This document shows, in pieces, positions 1-7,202 of a stretch of DNA of 14,608 nucleotides; positions within the stretch are counted from its first letter, which is position 1, and each line of letters begins with the position of its first letter. The stretch covers positions 1 through 14,608 of the forward strand of contig JAZTXE010000003.1 in the NCBI GenBank assembly GCA_045636205.1. The letters run 5' to 3'. The DNA is from JAZRUF01 sp045636205 (GTDB lineage Bacteria > Bacillota > Clostridia > Oscillospirales > JAAYXM01). Position numbers and translations under genes: made by a program. The notes under the pieces were generated by a model, which was not told the origin of the DNA, made no database searches, and worked only from the letters and a program-made list of their open reading frames with translations.

Positions 1-2
1 AA

Positions 3-104
3 GCCGCACACGATGAGCTTGAGGCGGTATATAATCCGCATATAGATTTTGACAGTGTTTACGCTCTTGCCGAGCGCGTATCTGACGAGATTCTTAGTAA
101 ATAA
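3..104 (+). CDS. C-terminal fragment of an unidentified protein
   Basis: An open frame runs in from the left edge and ends at TAA (102-104), leaving 33 residues. It ends in an amphipathic, probably helical segment (HIDFDSVYALAERVSDEILS). The other two plus frames are closed early by stops, and a hairpin terminator follows the stop by 4 nt, which supports this being the real end of a gene. It is the only plus-strand gene in the window and converges on rqcH. I do not recognise the family from this short tail and assign no function. Confidence 0.6.
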   Translation, partial: AAHDELEAVYNPHIDFDSVYALAERVSDEILSK

Positions 105-108
105 GCGC

Positions 109-140
109 AAAAGGAACCGCCCAAAATGACGGTTCCTTTT
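109..140. terminator. Bidirectional intrinsic terminator between convergent genes
   Basis: A perfect 11-bp stem (109-119 with 130-140) closes a 10-nt loop. The arms are AAAAGGAACCG and CGGTTCCTTTT, so the stem ends in A on one side and T on the other and gives a U-run in either direction. It lies 4 nt after the plus-strand partial gene and 3 nt after the rqcH stop on the minus strand, so it probably ends both transcripts. Confidence 0.85.
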
Positions 141-143
141 ATC

Positions 144-1874
144 TTATATTTTTTTAGGTGAAACATACGCGGTTTGGTAGTCCACATAAATTACTTTGCC
201 GGGTTTTGCGCCCGCCGGCTTTTTGACGTTGCGTACTTTTGTGTAATCCACCGGAACCTGACCTGACTCGCGCGCTCTTGAATAATATGCAGCAAGCTCC
301 GCCGCCTGAGTAAGTGTTCTGTCCGGCGCTTGCTGACCGTTACATTCGACGATAACGTGGGAGCCGGGTATTTTTTGAGTATGCATCCAAATATCGTTTT
401 TATTGGCGTATTTAAGCGTCAATATATCGTTTTGGCGATTATTACGACCGACGAGTATCCTGAAACCGTCCTCGGATATGAATTCACGCGGAGCAAGCTC
501 GTCTTTTTTTCGCGTCCTCCCTGCGTTTTTTCTATGCGAAATGTATCCTCCGTCATGGAGTTCTTCACGTATTGCCTCGAGTTCTTTTTCGCTTTCGGCT
601 TGAGAAATACTCTCCAGCACGCTTTCGAGATACTCAGTTTCTGCCTGACCCTTTTCTATCTGCTCAGTAAGAAACAGTTCGGCATTTTTCTTGCGGTTAT
701 AGCTCTTATAGAGCTTTGCTGCGTTCTGCTGAGGAGACAGACGTATATCAAGCGGAATTTCTATTTCGTGTGCATCCTCTTTAAAAAAGTCCTGCGCTAT
801 AAGGCGGTTCATTCCACGCTCCATACGATAGAGGTTTGCGGTTACTATATCCGCAAGCTCACGGTCACGCTCACGGTCACGAGCCTGCAAAAGTTCTTCT
901 TTTTGAAGTTCTTGTTTGCGGATAGCGCGTTCATAGGCATTTTGGACGGTTTTAGTAATGTTTTGCGATTTCTGACGCATACGCTCCTGCAGACCGCGCT
1001 CAGAATAAAAGGCATCCAAAAGCTCAGAAAGGCTTTGCATTTCTTTTCCGACATATACTCCGTCATACTGGCTTATGCGGCAAAAGCTGAAGTCTTTAGG
1101 CTTTTCGTTTTCATAGACTATCCACGGCACGTACTTTCCACCGATTACTTGCTCAAACAGTTCGACCGCACATGATGCAATGCGCTCTTTTGCCTTGGTA
1201 TCCATCTCGCAGAGGCGCAATCCGCTATCCCCCGTCGCGCGATAGATAATCTCGCGCCATATAAGGGGCGAAACCCCCATAAAGGTATCCTGCAGCCATT
1301 TATCTGCGCGTGCCTCGGCAGGTGCTGATAAGATCTCATCAAACAGCTCTGCACGCCCGATTGTAAGCGGATTCTTTTTATCCTGCGCGGGTGGTTTTTG
1401 GTAGAAAAGACCGGGCAGAACCTGGCGTTTTTCACTCATTGCGAGATCCACACGCTTCAGGCAATCTATGATACGGTCATCCGCATCACGCAAAATGAGG
1501 TTTGAATGCCGCCCCATAAGCTCTGCGGTGAGCGTTCTTCGTGTAGGCATTCCAAGCTCATCCGTGGTGTCAAACTCAATATCTATTGCGCGTTCGAGAT
1601 ATTGCCAACGCACCGCGGAAATTTTCCCGCCTGCCAGGTGTTTCCTAAGAAGCATGCAGAACATGGGAGGTGTTTGAGGGTTTTCGCTTGCTGATTTGGT
1701 TAAATGAATACGCGGATAATTATTTCCCGCATCTATCAAAAGCTTTTCACCGGTACGCAGGGCTAAACGAACTCCCTCCTTATCCGGTTGGTGTATTTTA
1801 TCCACACGCACACCCTTGAGTTTTTCATCAAGTTCACGTACAAGCACAGATAAAAACAAAGCATCCAATGCCAT
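144..1874 (-). CDS. rqcH: RqcH, NFACT-family ribosome quality control factor
   Basis: RqcH binds stalled, split 50S subunits that still carry peptidyl-tRNA and recruits tRNA-Ala to add an alanine tail that marks the peptide for degradation. This is known from Bacillus and from the eukaryotic homologue Rqc2/NEMF. The 576 residues show the NFACT layout: an NFACT-N domain (about 1-140, with ELMGRHSN at 118-125), a middle helical part, two charged coiled-coil stretches (about 296-350 and 385-445) and an NFACT-R domain (about 465-570) with NDIWMHTQKIPGSHVIVE at 493-510. Older annotations call such proteins fibronectin-binding. The ATG has AGGAGAG 9 nt upstream, and the Nif3-family stop lies between the two, so the genes are translationally close. 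The acidic-Arg pair used in tailing is Glu94-Arg95 here rather than Asp-Arg. It is the last gene of the MFS-trmK-nif3-rqcH set. Confidence 0.95.
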   Translation of the reverse strand: MALDALFLSVLVRELDEKLKGVRVDKIHQPDKEGVRLALRTGEKLLIDAGNNYPRIHLTKSASENPQTPPMFCMLLRKHLAGGKISAVRWQYLERAIDIEFDTTDELGMPTRRTLTAELMGRHSNLILRDADDRIIDCLKRVDLAMSEKRQVLPGLFYQKPPAQDKKNPLTIGRAELFDEILSAPAEARADKWLQDTFMGVSPLIWREIIYRATGDSGLRLCEMDTKAKERIASCAVELFEQVIGGKYVPWIVYENEKPKDFSFCRISQYDGVYVGKEMQSLSELLDAFYSERGLQERMRQKSQNITKTVQNAYERAIRKQELQKEELLQARDRERDRELADIVTANLYRMERGMNRLIAQDFFKEDAHEIEIPLDIRLSPQQNAAKLYKSYNRKKNAELFLTEQIEKGQAETEYLESVLESISQAESEKELEAIREELHDGGYISHRKNAGRTRKKDELAPREFISEDGFRILVGRNNRQNDILTLKYANKNDIWMHTQKIPGSHVIVECNGQQAPDRTLTQAAELAAYYSRARESGQVPVDYTKVRNVKKPAGAKPGKVIYVDYQTAYVSPKKI

Positions 1875-1880
1875 AGTTTA

Positions 1881-2684
1881 TTACTCTCCTAAATAAAATT
1901 CCTCGGGCTCGCGATTTGATTTTGCGATGCTTATGTCAAGCTTAGGAAAACGCTGACGCAGACGCTTCTCAATCGCACTACACACCGGGTTTTCTGTAGA
2001 GAAATGCCCGGCATCCACTACGGTTATCCCAAGCTCACGAGCTGTAAGGAAAACATCATGCTTTACATCAGCTGTGACAAATGCATCACATCCGAGATTA
2101 TACACCTTCTCAAGATATGAGCCGCACGAACCGCCACCGACAGCCACTTTTTTGATTTTTCTTTCAGACGCGGTATATTTCAACCCCGGCGCATTTAAAG
2201 CGGATTTTACACGTTTTAAAAAGCTTGTGACATCTTCCTCATGATCAAGCTCGCCGACGCAGCCTATGCCGTACTCCTGATTTTCGCAAATTCCCAAAAT
2301 ATCCAGCACACGGCAGTTATCAAGACCTATTCTCTCTGCCAGAATGTCGTTTACCCCACCACGTGCTGCATCTAAATTAGTATGCATGCAGATGAGCGAA
2401 ATATCCGATTTTATAAGGCGGATTACACGGCTTGCCACGGTATCGTCAGACACCACGGCGGCGAGCTTATTGAAAATAAGCGGGTGGTGGGAAATAATAA
2501 GCTGCGCGTTATTCTTTAAAGCTTCGTCTATCACGGCACTTGTTACATCAAGTGCAATGACTACTCGCTCTACCGGTTGGCGCAAGTCACCCACCAAATG
2601 CCCAGGATTATCAAAATCCAACGCATATTCAAGCGGTGCGTAATTTTTAAGTTCTTCGTAGATATCCGAAACGCATATGCTCAT
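1881..2684 (-). CDS. Nif3/YqfO-family dinuclear metal-centre protein
   Basis: This is a 267-residue member of the Nif3-like family, often labelled GTP cyclohydrolase 1 type 2; the physiological reaction is not settled. The expected metal ligands are visible: His66-His67 in SHHP, His101 and Asp105 in HTNLDAA, and His227 and Glu231 in DAGHFSTE. A glycine-rich GGGSCGS stretch lies at 183-189. The length fits the short form without the PII-like insert found in Bacillus YqfO. The usual N-terminal WDNxGLQVG segment reads FDNPGHLVG (24-32). The ATG follows AGGAGTGAC, and the gene begins 17 nt after the trmK stop. The trmK-yqfO pairing is conserved in Bacillota, which supports both calls. The family is sure; the biochemical role is not. 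Confidence 0.93.
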   Translation of the reverse strand: MSICVSDIYEELKNYAPLEYALDFDNPGHLVGDLRQPVERVVIALDVTSAVIDEALKNNAQLIISHHPLIFNKLAAVVSDDTVASRVIRLIKSDISLICMHTNLDAARGGVNDILAERIGLDNCRVLDILGICENQEYGIGCVGELDHEEDVTSFLKRVKSALNAPGLKYTASERKIKKVAVGGGSCGSYLEKVYNLGCDAFVTADVKHDVFLTARELGITVVDAGHFSTENPVCSAIEKRLRQRFPKLDISIAKSNREPEEFYLGE

Positions 2685-2701
2685 ATTTTAGTCACTCCTA
2701 T

Positions 2702-3382
2702 TTATATTTTAAAGCGATTTTTTAAAAGCGAAATAGCCAGACGACGATGCTCAATATCTTTTGGGTTGGGGGCTTCCGCCTGAAGCAGACCTTGCAGCTC
2801 ACACTCAAGCTTTCTTACAATGCGTTTTGCATATTCGCATCCATTGGTATCCTCTTCTCCTGCTCGGCTTATATATAGCTCGGAGATATCACGGCATTCT
2901 TGCATTCCGGGTTTTGCACATATAATCGCATACAGTTTTTCTTTTTCCGCTGCATAGGTTTCTTTTACTATACTGTACCCATTTTTGAGCAAAAATTCGC
3001 GAAGGCGGTATGCCGCAGTCATTGGTTGAAGAATCAATGTCCGCTCACCGCTTTTGGTCCATTCGGCGCGGCTTAGTATATCCGCTATAAGGTCACCGCC
3101 CATACCCGCGATTATAACGCAATCCTGTGGCTCAATACCATCAAGACCGTTGGTCTGCACACAGTTTATTCTATCTTCAAGGTTTGCCGCATGCACTGCA
3201 CTTTTTGCGCGGCTGAGCGGTCCTTCGTTGACATCTGACGCGATTATTCTATCTACTTTACACTGACGCGCAAGCCATATGGCGACTTGTGCATGGTCGC
3301 AGCCGATATCCGCACAGGTTTGACATTCCGGCACAAGCGATGCAACCATCATTAGTCTTGGGGTAAGTGCTTTTTCATTCAT
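2702..3382 (-). CDS. trmK: TrmK, tRNA (adenine22-N1)-methyltransferase
   Basis: TrmK transfers a methyl group from S-adenosylmethionine to N1 of A22 in the tRNA D-arm, in the cytoplasm. The 226-residue product has a Rossmann-type SAM fold: motif I ADIGCDHA at 24-31, an acidic Asp50 placed to bind the SAM ribose, and the family motif AGMGG at 92-96. A helical C-terminal half follows. The frame stays open upstream to a GTG at 3406, but I choose the ATG at 3382. It has GGGGAG 8 nt upstream, and the protein then starts MNEKALTPRL, as homologues do. Only 5 nt separate the preceding MFS stop from this ATG, so coupled translation is likely. The downstream Nif3-family gene is its usual partner. Confidence 0.93.
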   Translation of the reverse strand: MNEKALTPRLMMVASLVPECQTCADIGCDHAQVAIWLARQCKVDRIIASDVNEGPLSRAKSAVHAANLEDRINCVQTNGLDGIEPQDCVIIAGMGGDLIADILSRAEWTKSGERTLILQPMTAAYRLREFLLKNGYSIVKETYAAEKEKLYAIICAKPGMQECRDISELYISRAGEEDTNGCEYAKRIVRKLECELQGLLQAEAPNPKDIEHRRLAISLLKNRFKI

Positions 3383-3387
3383 TTTTT

Positions 3388-4644
3388 CTACTCCCCTAAA
3401 CTGCACATGCGTGCAGCCTTTTTATATATAAAGCCTCCGCCTAAGTTTATTGCAGACAATATTACAAAGAAGATGAGTATCCAATTTTTATCGTCACCCG
3501 GTATCATAAATGATACACCAATCCCGCACAAGCGGCCCATTTCAAGCGCTAAGAGTTTTATTGCGGAGTACTCCATTGTACAATCTGCACCGCAATGCTT
3601 AGATGCGTATTCAGCTATTTCATAACCCACATATGTTCGGAAGTGCTCCGCGACAACCGAACCGGACGTATAATCTATAACGTAGTAGACTATTATTGCC
3701 AGAGCGCCATACCATACAAACAGGCTTCCGGTTATTACAAGGCTCAAAGTAAGTGCTGTGAGAAGCATTGTGATTCTGCCTTTTGACTTAAAATTCACGC
3801 GCGAAAGCAGGTAAGATGCCAAGATTGCAACCGCACCTTTAATTGTATCACTAAGTCCTAATATGAATTCATTTGATGTCATTGAGTATATCAATACACC
3901 CAGATAAAATGCATATACTCCTCCGCGCAGACCGTTTATGAATTCACCTACTATACCTAAATTGACCACTTTTTTGTGCCACATTTTTTTGACAACCGGC
4001 CACAGTTTTCGACTCTTATTCTCAGGCACCGTTCCACGAAGTTTCAGTGCCATAACTACAGCTACCGAGAAAAATGCAAGCGCAATGGAGAACACGATTA
4101 CGTATCCTGCGGTTCCGGCAACTTTTGAAAGTATTGTTCCGGATAGCACCGGTGCTATCAGCGCGGTTGTATTTATTACCAATGTGCTGAATGCCATTCC
4201 GTACTGCCTTTTCTCCGGAGTTGTATATACCATAAAAAGAGTGTAGTAATTTACCCAGTAAAAGCCGCTGCCAAGTCCTGCGACCGCAGCTATAAGTGGG
4301 TATATATGTATAGAATTTTCCCTTGCAATAAGTAGCATCGCATATGCCGATGCATACAACATAAGTCCTGTAATTGCAAATGTCACGTTATTGATTTTAT
4401 GTGAAAACCGAACTACTGAGTATATTCCACCCATCTCAAAGAGATAAAAGAACAAATAGTAGGTGGCAATCGTGCTCATTTTTCCGCTGACGTTAAAAAG
4501 AAATGCACTTATAAATATGCTCGTGAGTATGAGCGCTGCCTCAAGAGCAAAATGTACATATGCAAAGGTTCGGAATTCCTTTGACATACGCCCCATGCCA
4601 TATTCATATGTAAACAATTTTAATCTTCGAATAAATCCGGCCAT
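3388..4644 (-). CDS. Major facilitator superfamily-like membrane transporter
   Basis: This 418-residue integral membrane protein has about 12 hydrophobic segments in two halves, joined by a basic cytoplasmic loop (about 202-226, rich in Lys/Arg). The arrangement fits the MFS. Recognisable MFS-style pieces include a short loop after the second or third helix (VVRFSHKIN, 77-85), GLGSGFYWVNYYTLFMVYTTPEKR (123-146) and INGLRGGVYAFYLGVLIYS (236-254). A polar, Glu-rich stretch (about 333-370, with two Cys) sits late in the second half. The substrate cannot be read from the sequence, and nothing marks it as a drug, sugar or ion carrier. The ATG has AGGAG 9 nt upstream. It heads the set with trmK, the Nif3-family gene and rqcH and is probably cotranscribed with them, though no functional link is obvious. 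Confidence 0.85.
   Translation of the reverse strand: MAGFIRRLKLFTYEYGMGRMSKEFRTFAYVHFALEAALILTSIFISAFLFNVSGKMSTIATYYLFFYLFEMGGIYSVVRFSHKINNVTFAITGLMLYASAYAMLLIARENSIHIYPLIAAVAGLGSGFYWVNYYTLFMVYTTPEKRQYGMAFSTLVINTTALIAPVLSGTILSKVAGTAGYVIVFSIALAFFSVAVVMALKLRGTVPENKSRKLWPVVKKMWHKKVVNLGIVGEFINGLRGGVYAFYLGVLIYSMTSNEFILGLSDTIKGAVAILASYLLSRVNFKSKGRITMLLTALTLSLVITGSLFVWYGALAIIVYYVIDYTSGSVVAEHFRTYVGYEIAEYASKHCGADCTMEYSAIKLLALEMGRLCGIGVSFMIPGDDKNWILIFFVILSAINLGGGFIYKKAARMCSLGE
3391..3396 (-). promoter_or_regulatory. Ribosome binding site that sets the trmK start
   Basis: GGGGAG reads on the minus strand 8 nt before the ATG at 3382. It directly abuts the TAG stop of the MFS gene (3388-3390) and supplies that gene's last two codons. 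This favours the ATG over the in-frame GTG at 3406, which lies upstream of the site. Confidence 0.8.
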
Positions 4645-4673
4645 ATATAAATTCTCCTGTAAGAACAGTATCC

Positions 4674-4713
4674 AAAAAAATCAGGAGCCGCTAAAACTCG
4701 GCCCCTGATTTTT
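4674..4713 (-). terminator. Intrinsic terminator after the DUF1858 gene
   Basis: The outer stem is 10 bp (4676-4685 with 4704-4713). After one mismatch comes a 4-bp GC inner stem (4687-4690 with 4699-4702) closing an 8-nt loop. On the minus strand it leads into a run of seven T. It starts 21 nt after the DUF1858 stop and ends about 18 nt before the MFS ribosome binding site, so any message reaching the MFS gene from upstream must pass through it. Confidence 0.88.
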
Positions 4714-4733
4714 ATTTGCAAAAAGACATCTGA

Positions 4734-4934
4734 TTACTCACCAAAATGAGCGTTGAGCTTTGCAACCAGCGCATCTGCATCCGTACCATGAACCGCACAA
4801 GCCTGTTCAATTGTTTCGCCGCGTGATGCAGGACAACCCAGGCAATGCATACCGATTTCCAGGAAATACGGTGCAGTGTTTCTGTCCATATCAAGGATAT
4901 CGCCTATGATAGTATCTTTTGTTATCTTAGCCAC
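4734..4934 (-). CDS. DUF1858 small CxxC redox-disulfide protein
   Basis: This 66-residue protein belongs to the DUF1858 / hybrid-cluster-protein-associated redox disulfide family (TIGR03980 type). The signature is visible: an N-terminal KDTIIGDIL segment, then GMHCLGCPAS with Cys31 and Cys34 as a CxxC pair, then ETIEQACAVHG and a short C-terminal helix. The family is assumed to act in thiol redox or metal handling; its partner is not known. The start is GTG, with a strong AAGGAGG 8 nt upstream. A near-consensus promoter lies upstream and an intrinsic terminator downstream, so the gene can be made as a short monocistronic message in addition to any read-through from the TepA-family gene. No signal peptide is present, so it should be cytosolic. 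Confidence 0.9.
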   Translation of the reverse strand: MAKITKDTIIGDILDMDRNTAPYFLEIGMHCLGCPASRGETIEQACAVHGTDADALVAKLNAHFGE

Positions 4935-4967
4935 AGTAAAAGCCTCCTTATCTGAAAATACAAAATA

Positions 4968-4996
4968 ATTATATATGCACTTGAGGCAGATTTCAA
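4968..4996 (-). promoter_or_regulatory. Sigma-A type promoter for the DUF1858 gene
   Basis: On the minus strand, TTGAAA (4991-4996) and a perfect TATAAT (4968-4973) are separated by exactly 17 bp. A start site about 7 nt further on, near 4961, would give a leader of some 25 nt carrying the AAGGAGG site. This is the best promoter match in the window. It lies in the short gap after the TepA-family stop, so it gives the DUF1858 gene independent expression. Confidence 0.8.
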
Positions 4997-5020
4997 TAGC
5001 TTTTGCGAAATTTTATTTAC

Positions 5021-5722
5021 TTAGTCGTTTTTTCTTTTCTTTTTTCTTATTCTTCCGTGTAGATATGACAATGCATCCGAAAGACTTCCGAGTGAATCTA
5101 TAAGGCCCATTTCGACGGCTTCCGCTCCGTATACTATACTTCCGACATCCGTCGCAAGCTCTCCCACTTTGAGCATACAGTTGCGGAATACGTCCTCTTC
5201 TACCCGTGAGTTTTTAGAAACAAAGCTTATTATCCTCTCCTGCACGCGTTCAAAATAATTAAAAGTCTGCGGTGCACCGACTACAACTCCGCTCATACGA
5301 ACCGGGTGTATTGTAATTGCAGCACTTGGTGCTATAAACGATTTTTGCGCTGCAACTGCCAGCGGAACACCTATTGAATGTCCACCACCTAGTATCAGGC
5401 TTACTGTAGGTGTTTTCATACCCGCAATAAGCTCAGCAATGGCAAGTCCTGCCTCTATATCACCGCCCACGGTATTGAGAAGGATAAGGAGACCGTCTAT
5501 ATCGTCACTCTCCTCTATAGCTGCCAACTGCGGACACACATGCTCGTATTTTGTGGTTTTGTTGTCCGGCGGCAGAATGTTGTGCCCTTCAATCTGCCCA
5601 GCTATTGTTATGCAATGAATATTTCCTTTATGTGATTTAGCGGTAATTGAACCGGTTTCAATTATATCGGTTCGTTTCTGCTCTGCTTCCTGAGGTGAGT
5701 TTTTATCTGATTCGTTATTCAT
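5021..5722 (-). CDS. tepA: ClpP-like serine peptidase, TepA family
   Basis: This 233-residue protein has the ClpP/crotonase-type fold, closest in style to TepA (translocation-enhancing protein) of Bacillota. The catalytic triad can be placed: nucleophile Ser116 in GGGHSIGVP, His139 in ITIHPVRM, and probably Asp192 in GELATDVGS. The oxyanion-region motif LLNTVGGDIEAGLAIAELI is at 81-99, and the C-terminal YGAEAVEMGLIDSLG segment is typical of ClpP proteins. The first 25 residues are polar and the last ten very basic; there is no signal peptide or membrane segment. The ATG has AGGAG 8 nt upstream. The gene follows the terminator of the ribosomal operon, so it must have its own promoter. The physiological substrate is unknown, and calling it a peptidase rests on homology. 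Confidence 0.9.
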   Translation of the reverse strand: MNNESDKNSPQEAEQKRTDIIETGSITAKSHKGNIHCITIAGQIEGHNILPPDNKTTKYEHVCPQLAAIEESDDIDGLLILLNTVGGDIEAGLAIAELIAGMKTPTVSLILGGGHSIGVPLAVAAQKSFIAPSAAITIHPVRMSGVVVGAPQTFNYFERVQERIISFVSKNSRVEEDVFRNCMLKVGELATDVGSIVYGAEAVEMGLIDSLGSLSDALSYLHGRIRKKKRKND

Positions 5723-5746
5723 GCAATCAACTCCTGTTGCCTTATG

Positions 5747-5775
5747 ATTTTATTATTATTTCTTTTTTTGCACAA
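5747..5775 (-). promoter_or_regulatory. Candidate promoter for the TepA-family gene
   Basis: TTGTGC (5770-5775) and TAAAAT (5747-5752) on the minus strand are 17 bp apart, and the spacer is very A-rich. Each box has one or two departures from consensus. The position fits: it lies between the rplQ terminator and the gene's ribosome binding site, in a gap of about 70 nt where a promoter is needed. Confidence 0.45.
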
Positions 5776-5793
5776 AGCATACATGAATATGAA

Positions 5794-5832
5794 AAAAATA
5801 CGTTGCAAACATAAAGTTTGCAACGTATTTTT
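5794..5832 (-). terminator. Terminator of the spc-alpha ribosomal operon
   Basis: A perfect 17-bp stem (5794-5810 with 5816-5832) closes a 5-nt loop. The GC-containing core GTTTGCAACG is flanked by A and T runs, which give a U-tract on the minus strand. It begins 23 nt after the rplQ stop and separates the ribosomal operon from the TepA-family gene. The symmetry would also allow it to work on the plus strand. Confidence 0.92.
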
Positions 5833-5855
5833 ATATCAGTTTAAATAAAACTTGA

Positions 5856-6197
5856 TTAGACCAATTCGATGATTGCCATTTCAGCACAGTCACCGCGACG
5901 CGGACCGAGCTTTGTAACACGGCAATATCCGCCGTTACGCTCAGCGTACTTAGGTGCAATTTCATCAAATAACTTTTTGACCACGTCTTCTTTAGTGATA
6001 AATCTCAGCGCCTGGCGCTTGGAATGCAAAGTGTTGGTTTTTCCGAGCGTGATCATTTTCTCTGCCAGCGGACGTACTTCCTTAGCACGCATCACTGTAG
6101 TTTCAATTTTTCCGTTCTCAAGCAGATAAGTAACCATTGCGCGAAGCATTGCCAGACGCGCATCAGTAGCTCTGCCGAGTTTACGTGTTCCGGGCAT
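5856..6197 (-). CDS. rplQ: 50S ribosomal protein L17
   Basis: L17 is a bacterial 50S protein near the polypeptide exit. The 113-residue product is of normal length and starts with the family's hallmark MPGTRKLGRATDAR. It continues with AMVTYLLENGKIETTVMRAKEVRPLAEKMI and ends with GGYCRVTKLGPRRGDCAEMAIIELV. The frame stays open to 6224, but the ATG at 6197 is the true start, with AAAGGAGG 8 nt upstream. It closes the alpha operon after rpoA, as is usual in bacteria. In many Clostridia the ecfA-ecfA-ecfT and truA genes follow; here a strong terminator comes instead. Confidence 0.98.
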   Translation of the reverse strand: MPGTRKLGRATDARLAMLRAMVTYLLENGKIETTVMRAKEVRPLAEKMITLGKTNTLHSKRQALRFITKEDVVKKLFDEIAPKYAERNGGYCRVTKLGPRRGDCAEMAIIELV

Positions 6198-6205
6198 TCG
6201 ATATA

Positions 6206-6213
6206 CCTCCTTT
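6206..6213 (-). promoter_or_regulatory. Ribosome binding site that sets the rplQ start
   Basis: AAAGGAGG on the minus strand, 8 nt before the ATG at 6197. The longer reading frame beginning at 6224 would place the start upstream of this site and add nine residues not found in L17 proteins. Confidence 0.85.
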
Positions 6214-6251
6214 AACACCCGCATGCAGCAGCTGCCGCATACCGGAGCAGA

Positions 6252-7199
6252 TTAATTTTCTTCATTCGAAAGAGCAAGTCCCATGCTGTCAAGCTTATTG
6301 ATAACTTCCTCAAGCGACTTATGTCCGAGGTTTCTGACCTTCATCATCTCTTCCTGAGTCTTATTGATAAGGTCTTCAACCGTGTTAATTCCCGCACGTT
6401 TGAGGCAATTGAAGGAGCGGACGGACAAATCCATCTCCTCAATAGTCATTTCAAGAACCTTGTCACGCTGTGACTCAGGCTTCTCAATAACTATAGACGT
6501 ATTTCCAATATCCTCTGACAAATCAATGAACAAAGCAAGATGATCGCTGAGGATTTTTGCGCCGTAGCTTACGGCATCCTTTGCTGAAATCGTCTTATTT
6601 GTCCAAACCTCCAGAGTAAGCTTGTCAAAATCCGTCATATTACCTACGCGGGTGTTTTCGATGTGGTAATTCACCTTGTGTACCGGTGTGTAGATCGAAT
6701 CCACGGGCAATACACCAATCACAGACTGGGCAGGCTTATTGCGCTCAGCCGGAACATATCCGCGTCCGTGGCTGATAGTAAGCTCCATGCTCAGTGATGC
6801 ATCTGCACCCAGTGTGGCAATGTGCAGGTCGGGATTTAAAATCTCAACTTCGCCGTCAGACTTAATGTCCCCGGCGCAAACCTCACACTCGCCCATCGCT
6901 TCGATATACACGGTTTTGCTTTCATTGCCGTGCAAACGCGCAACAAGACCCTTGATATTCAACACTATTTCGGTAACATCTTCCTTGACCCCCGGAATAG
7001 TAGAGAACTCATGGGAAACACCTGCAATTTTAATTGAGGTGACCGCGGTTCCCGGCAGAGAGGACAGGAGAACACGACGCATGGAGTTACCAAGCGTGGT
7101 TCCGTAGCCGCGCTCAAGCGGCTCTACGACGAAACGTCCGTAAGAACCGTCCTCTACACAGTCCAAACACTCGATACGAGGTTTCTCAATTTCTATCAT
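6252..7199 (-). CDS. rpoA: RNA polymerase subunit alpha
   Basis: Alpha dimerises to nucleate RNA polymerase assembly and contacts UP elements and activators through its C-terminal domain. The 315-residue product has the N-terminal assembly domain (about 1-230, with EPLERGYGTTLGNSMRRVLL at 26-45), a linker, and the alpha-CTD (about 250-308) with SVRSFNCLKRAGI at 259-271. Arg261 corresponds to the DNA-contacting Arg265 of Escherichia coli, and NLGHKSLEEV is the second helix-hairpin part. The reading frame allows a TTG at 7202 followed directly by ATG at 7199. I take the ATG, which sits 9 nt from AAGGAGGG and yields MIEIEKPRIE, the usual start. It lies between rpsD and rplQ, as expected. Confidence 0.98.
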   Translation of the reverse strand: MIEIEKPRIECLDCVEDGSYGRFVVEPLERGYGTTLGNSMRRVLLSSLPGTAVTSIKIAGVSHEFSTIPGVKEDVTEIVLNIKGLVARLHGNESKTVYIEAMGECEVCAGDIKSDGEVEILNPDLHIATLGADASLSMELTISHGRGYVPAERNKPAQSVIGVLPVDSIYTPVHKVNYHIENTRVGNMTDFDKLTLEVWTNKTISAKDAVSYGAKILSDHLALFIDLSEDIGNTSIVIEKPESQRDKVLEMTIEEMDLSVRSFNCLKRAGINTVEDLINKTQEEMMKVRNLGHKSLEEVINKLDSMGLALSNEEN

Positions 7200-7202
7200 C
7201 AA

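Noticed and set aside
858..880. Short tandem repeat of CTCACGGTCACG type
   Set aside because: It encodes the RDRERDRE part of the RqcH coiled coil; low-complexity coding sequence explains it.
330..1175. A 281-codon plus-strand open frame inside rqcH
   Set aside because: It lies fully antisense to a well-supported RqcH, has no ribosome binding site of note, and its hydrophobic, Phe/Leu-rich translation is typical of the reverse frame of a charged coiled-coil protein.
6198..6251. Near-palindrome around CAGCTG between rpoA and rplQ
   Set aside because: It forms a short imperfect stem with almost no loop and no T-run; it may be chance, so I do not call a terminator or operator.
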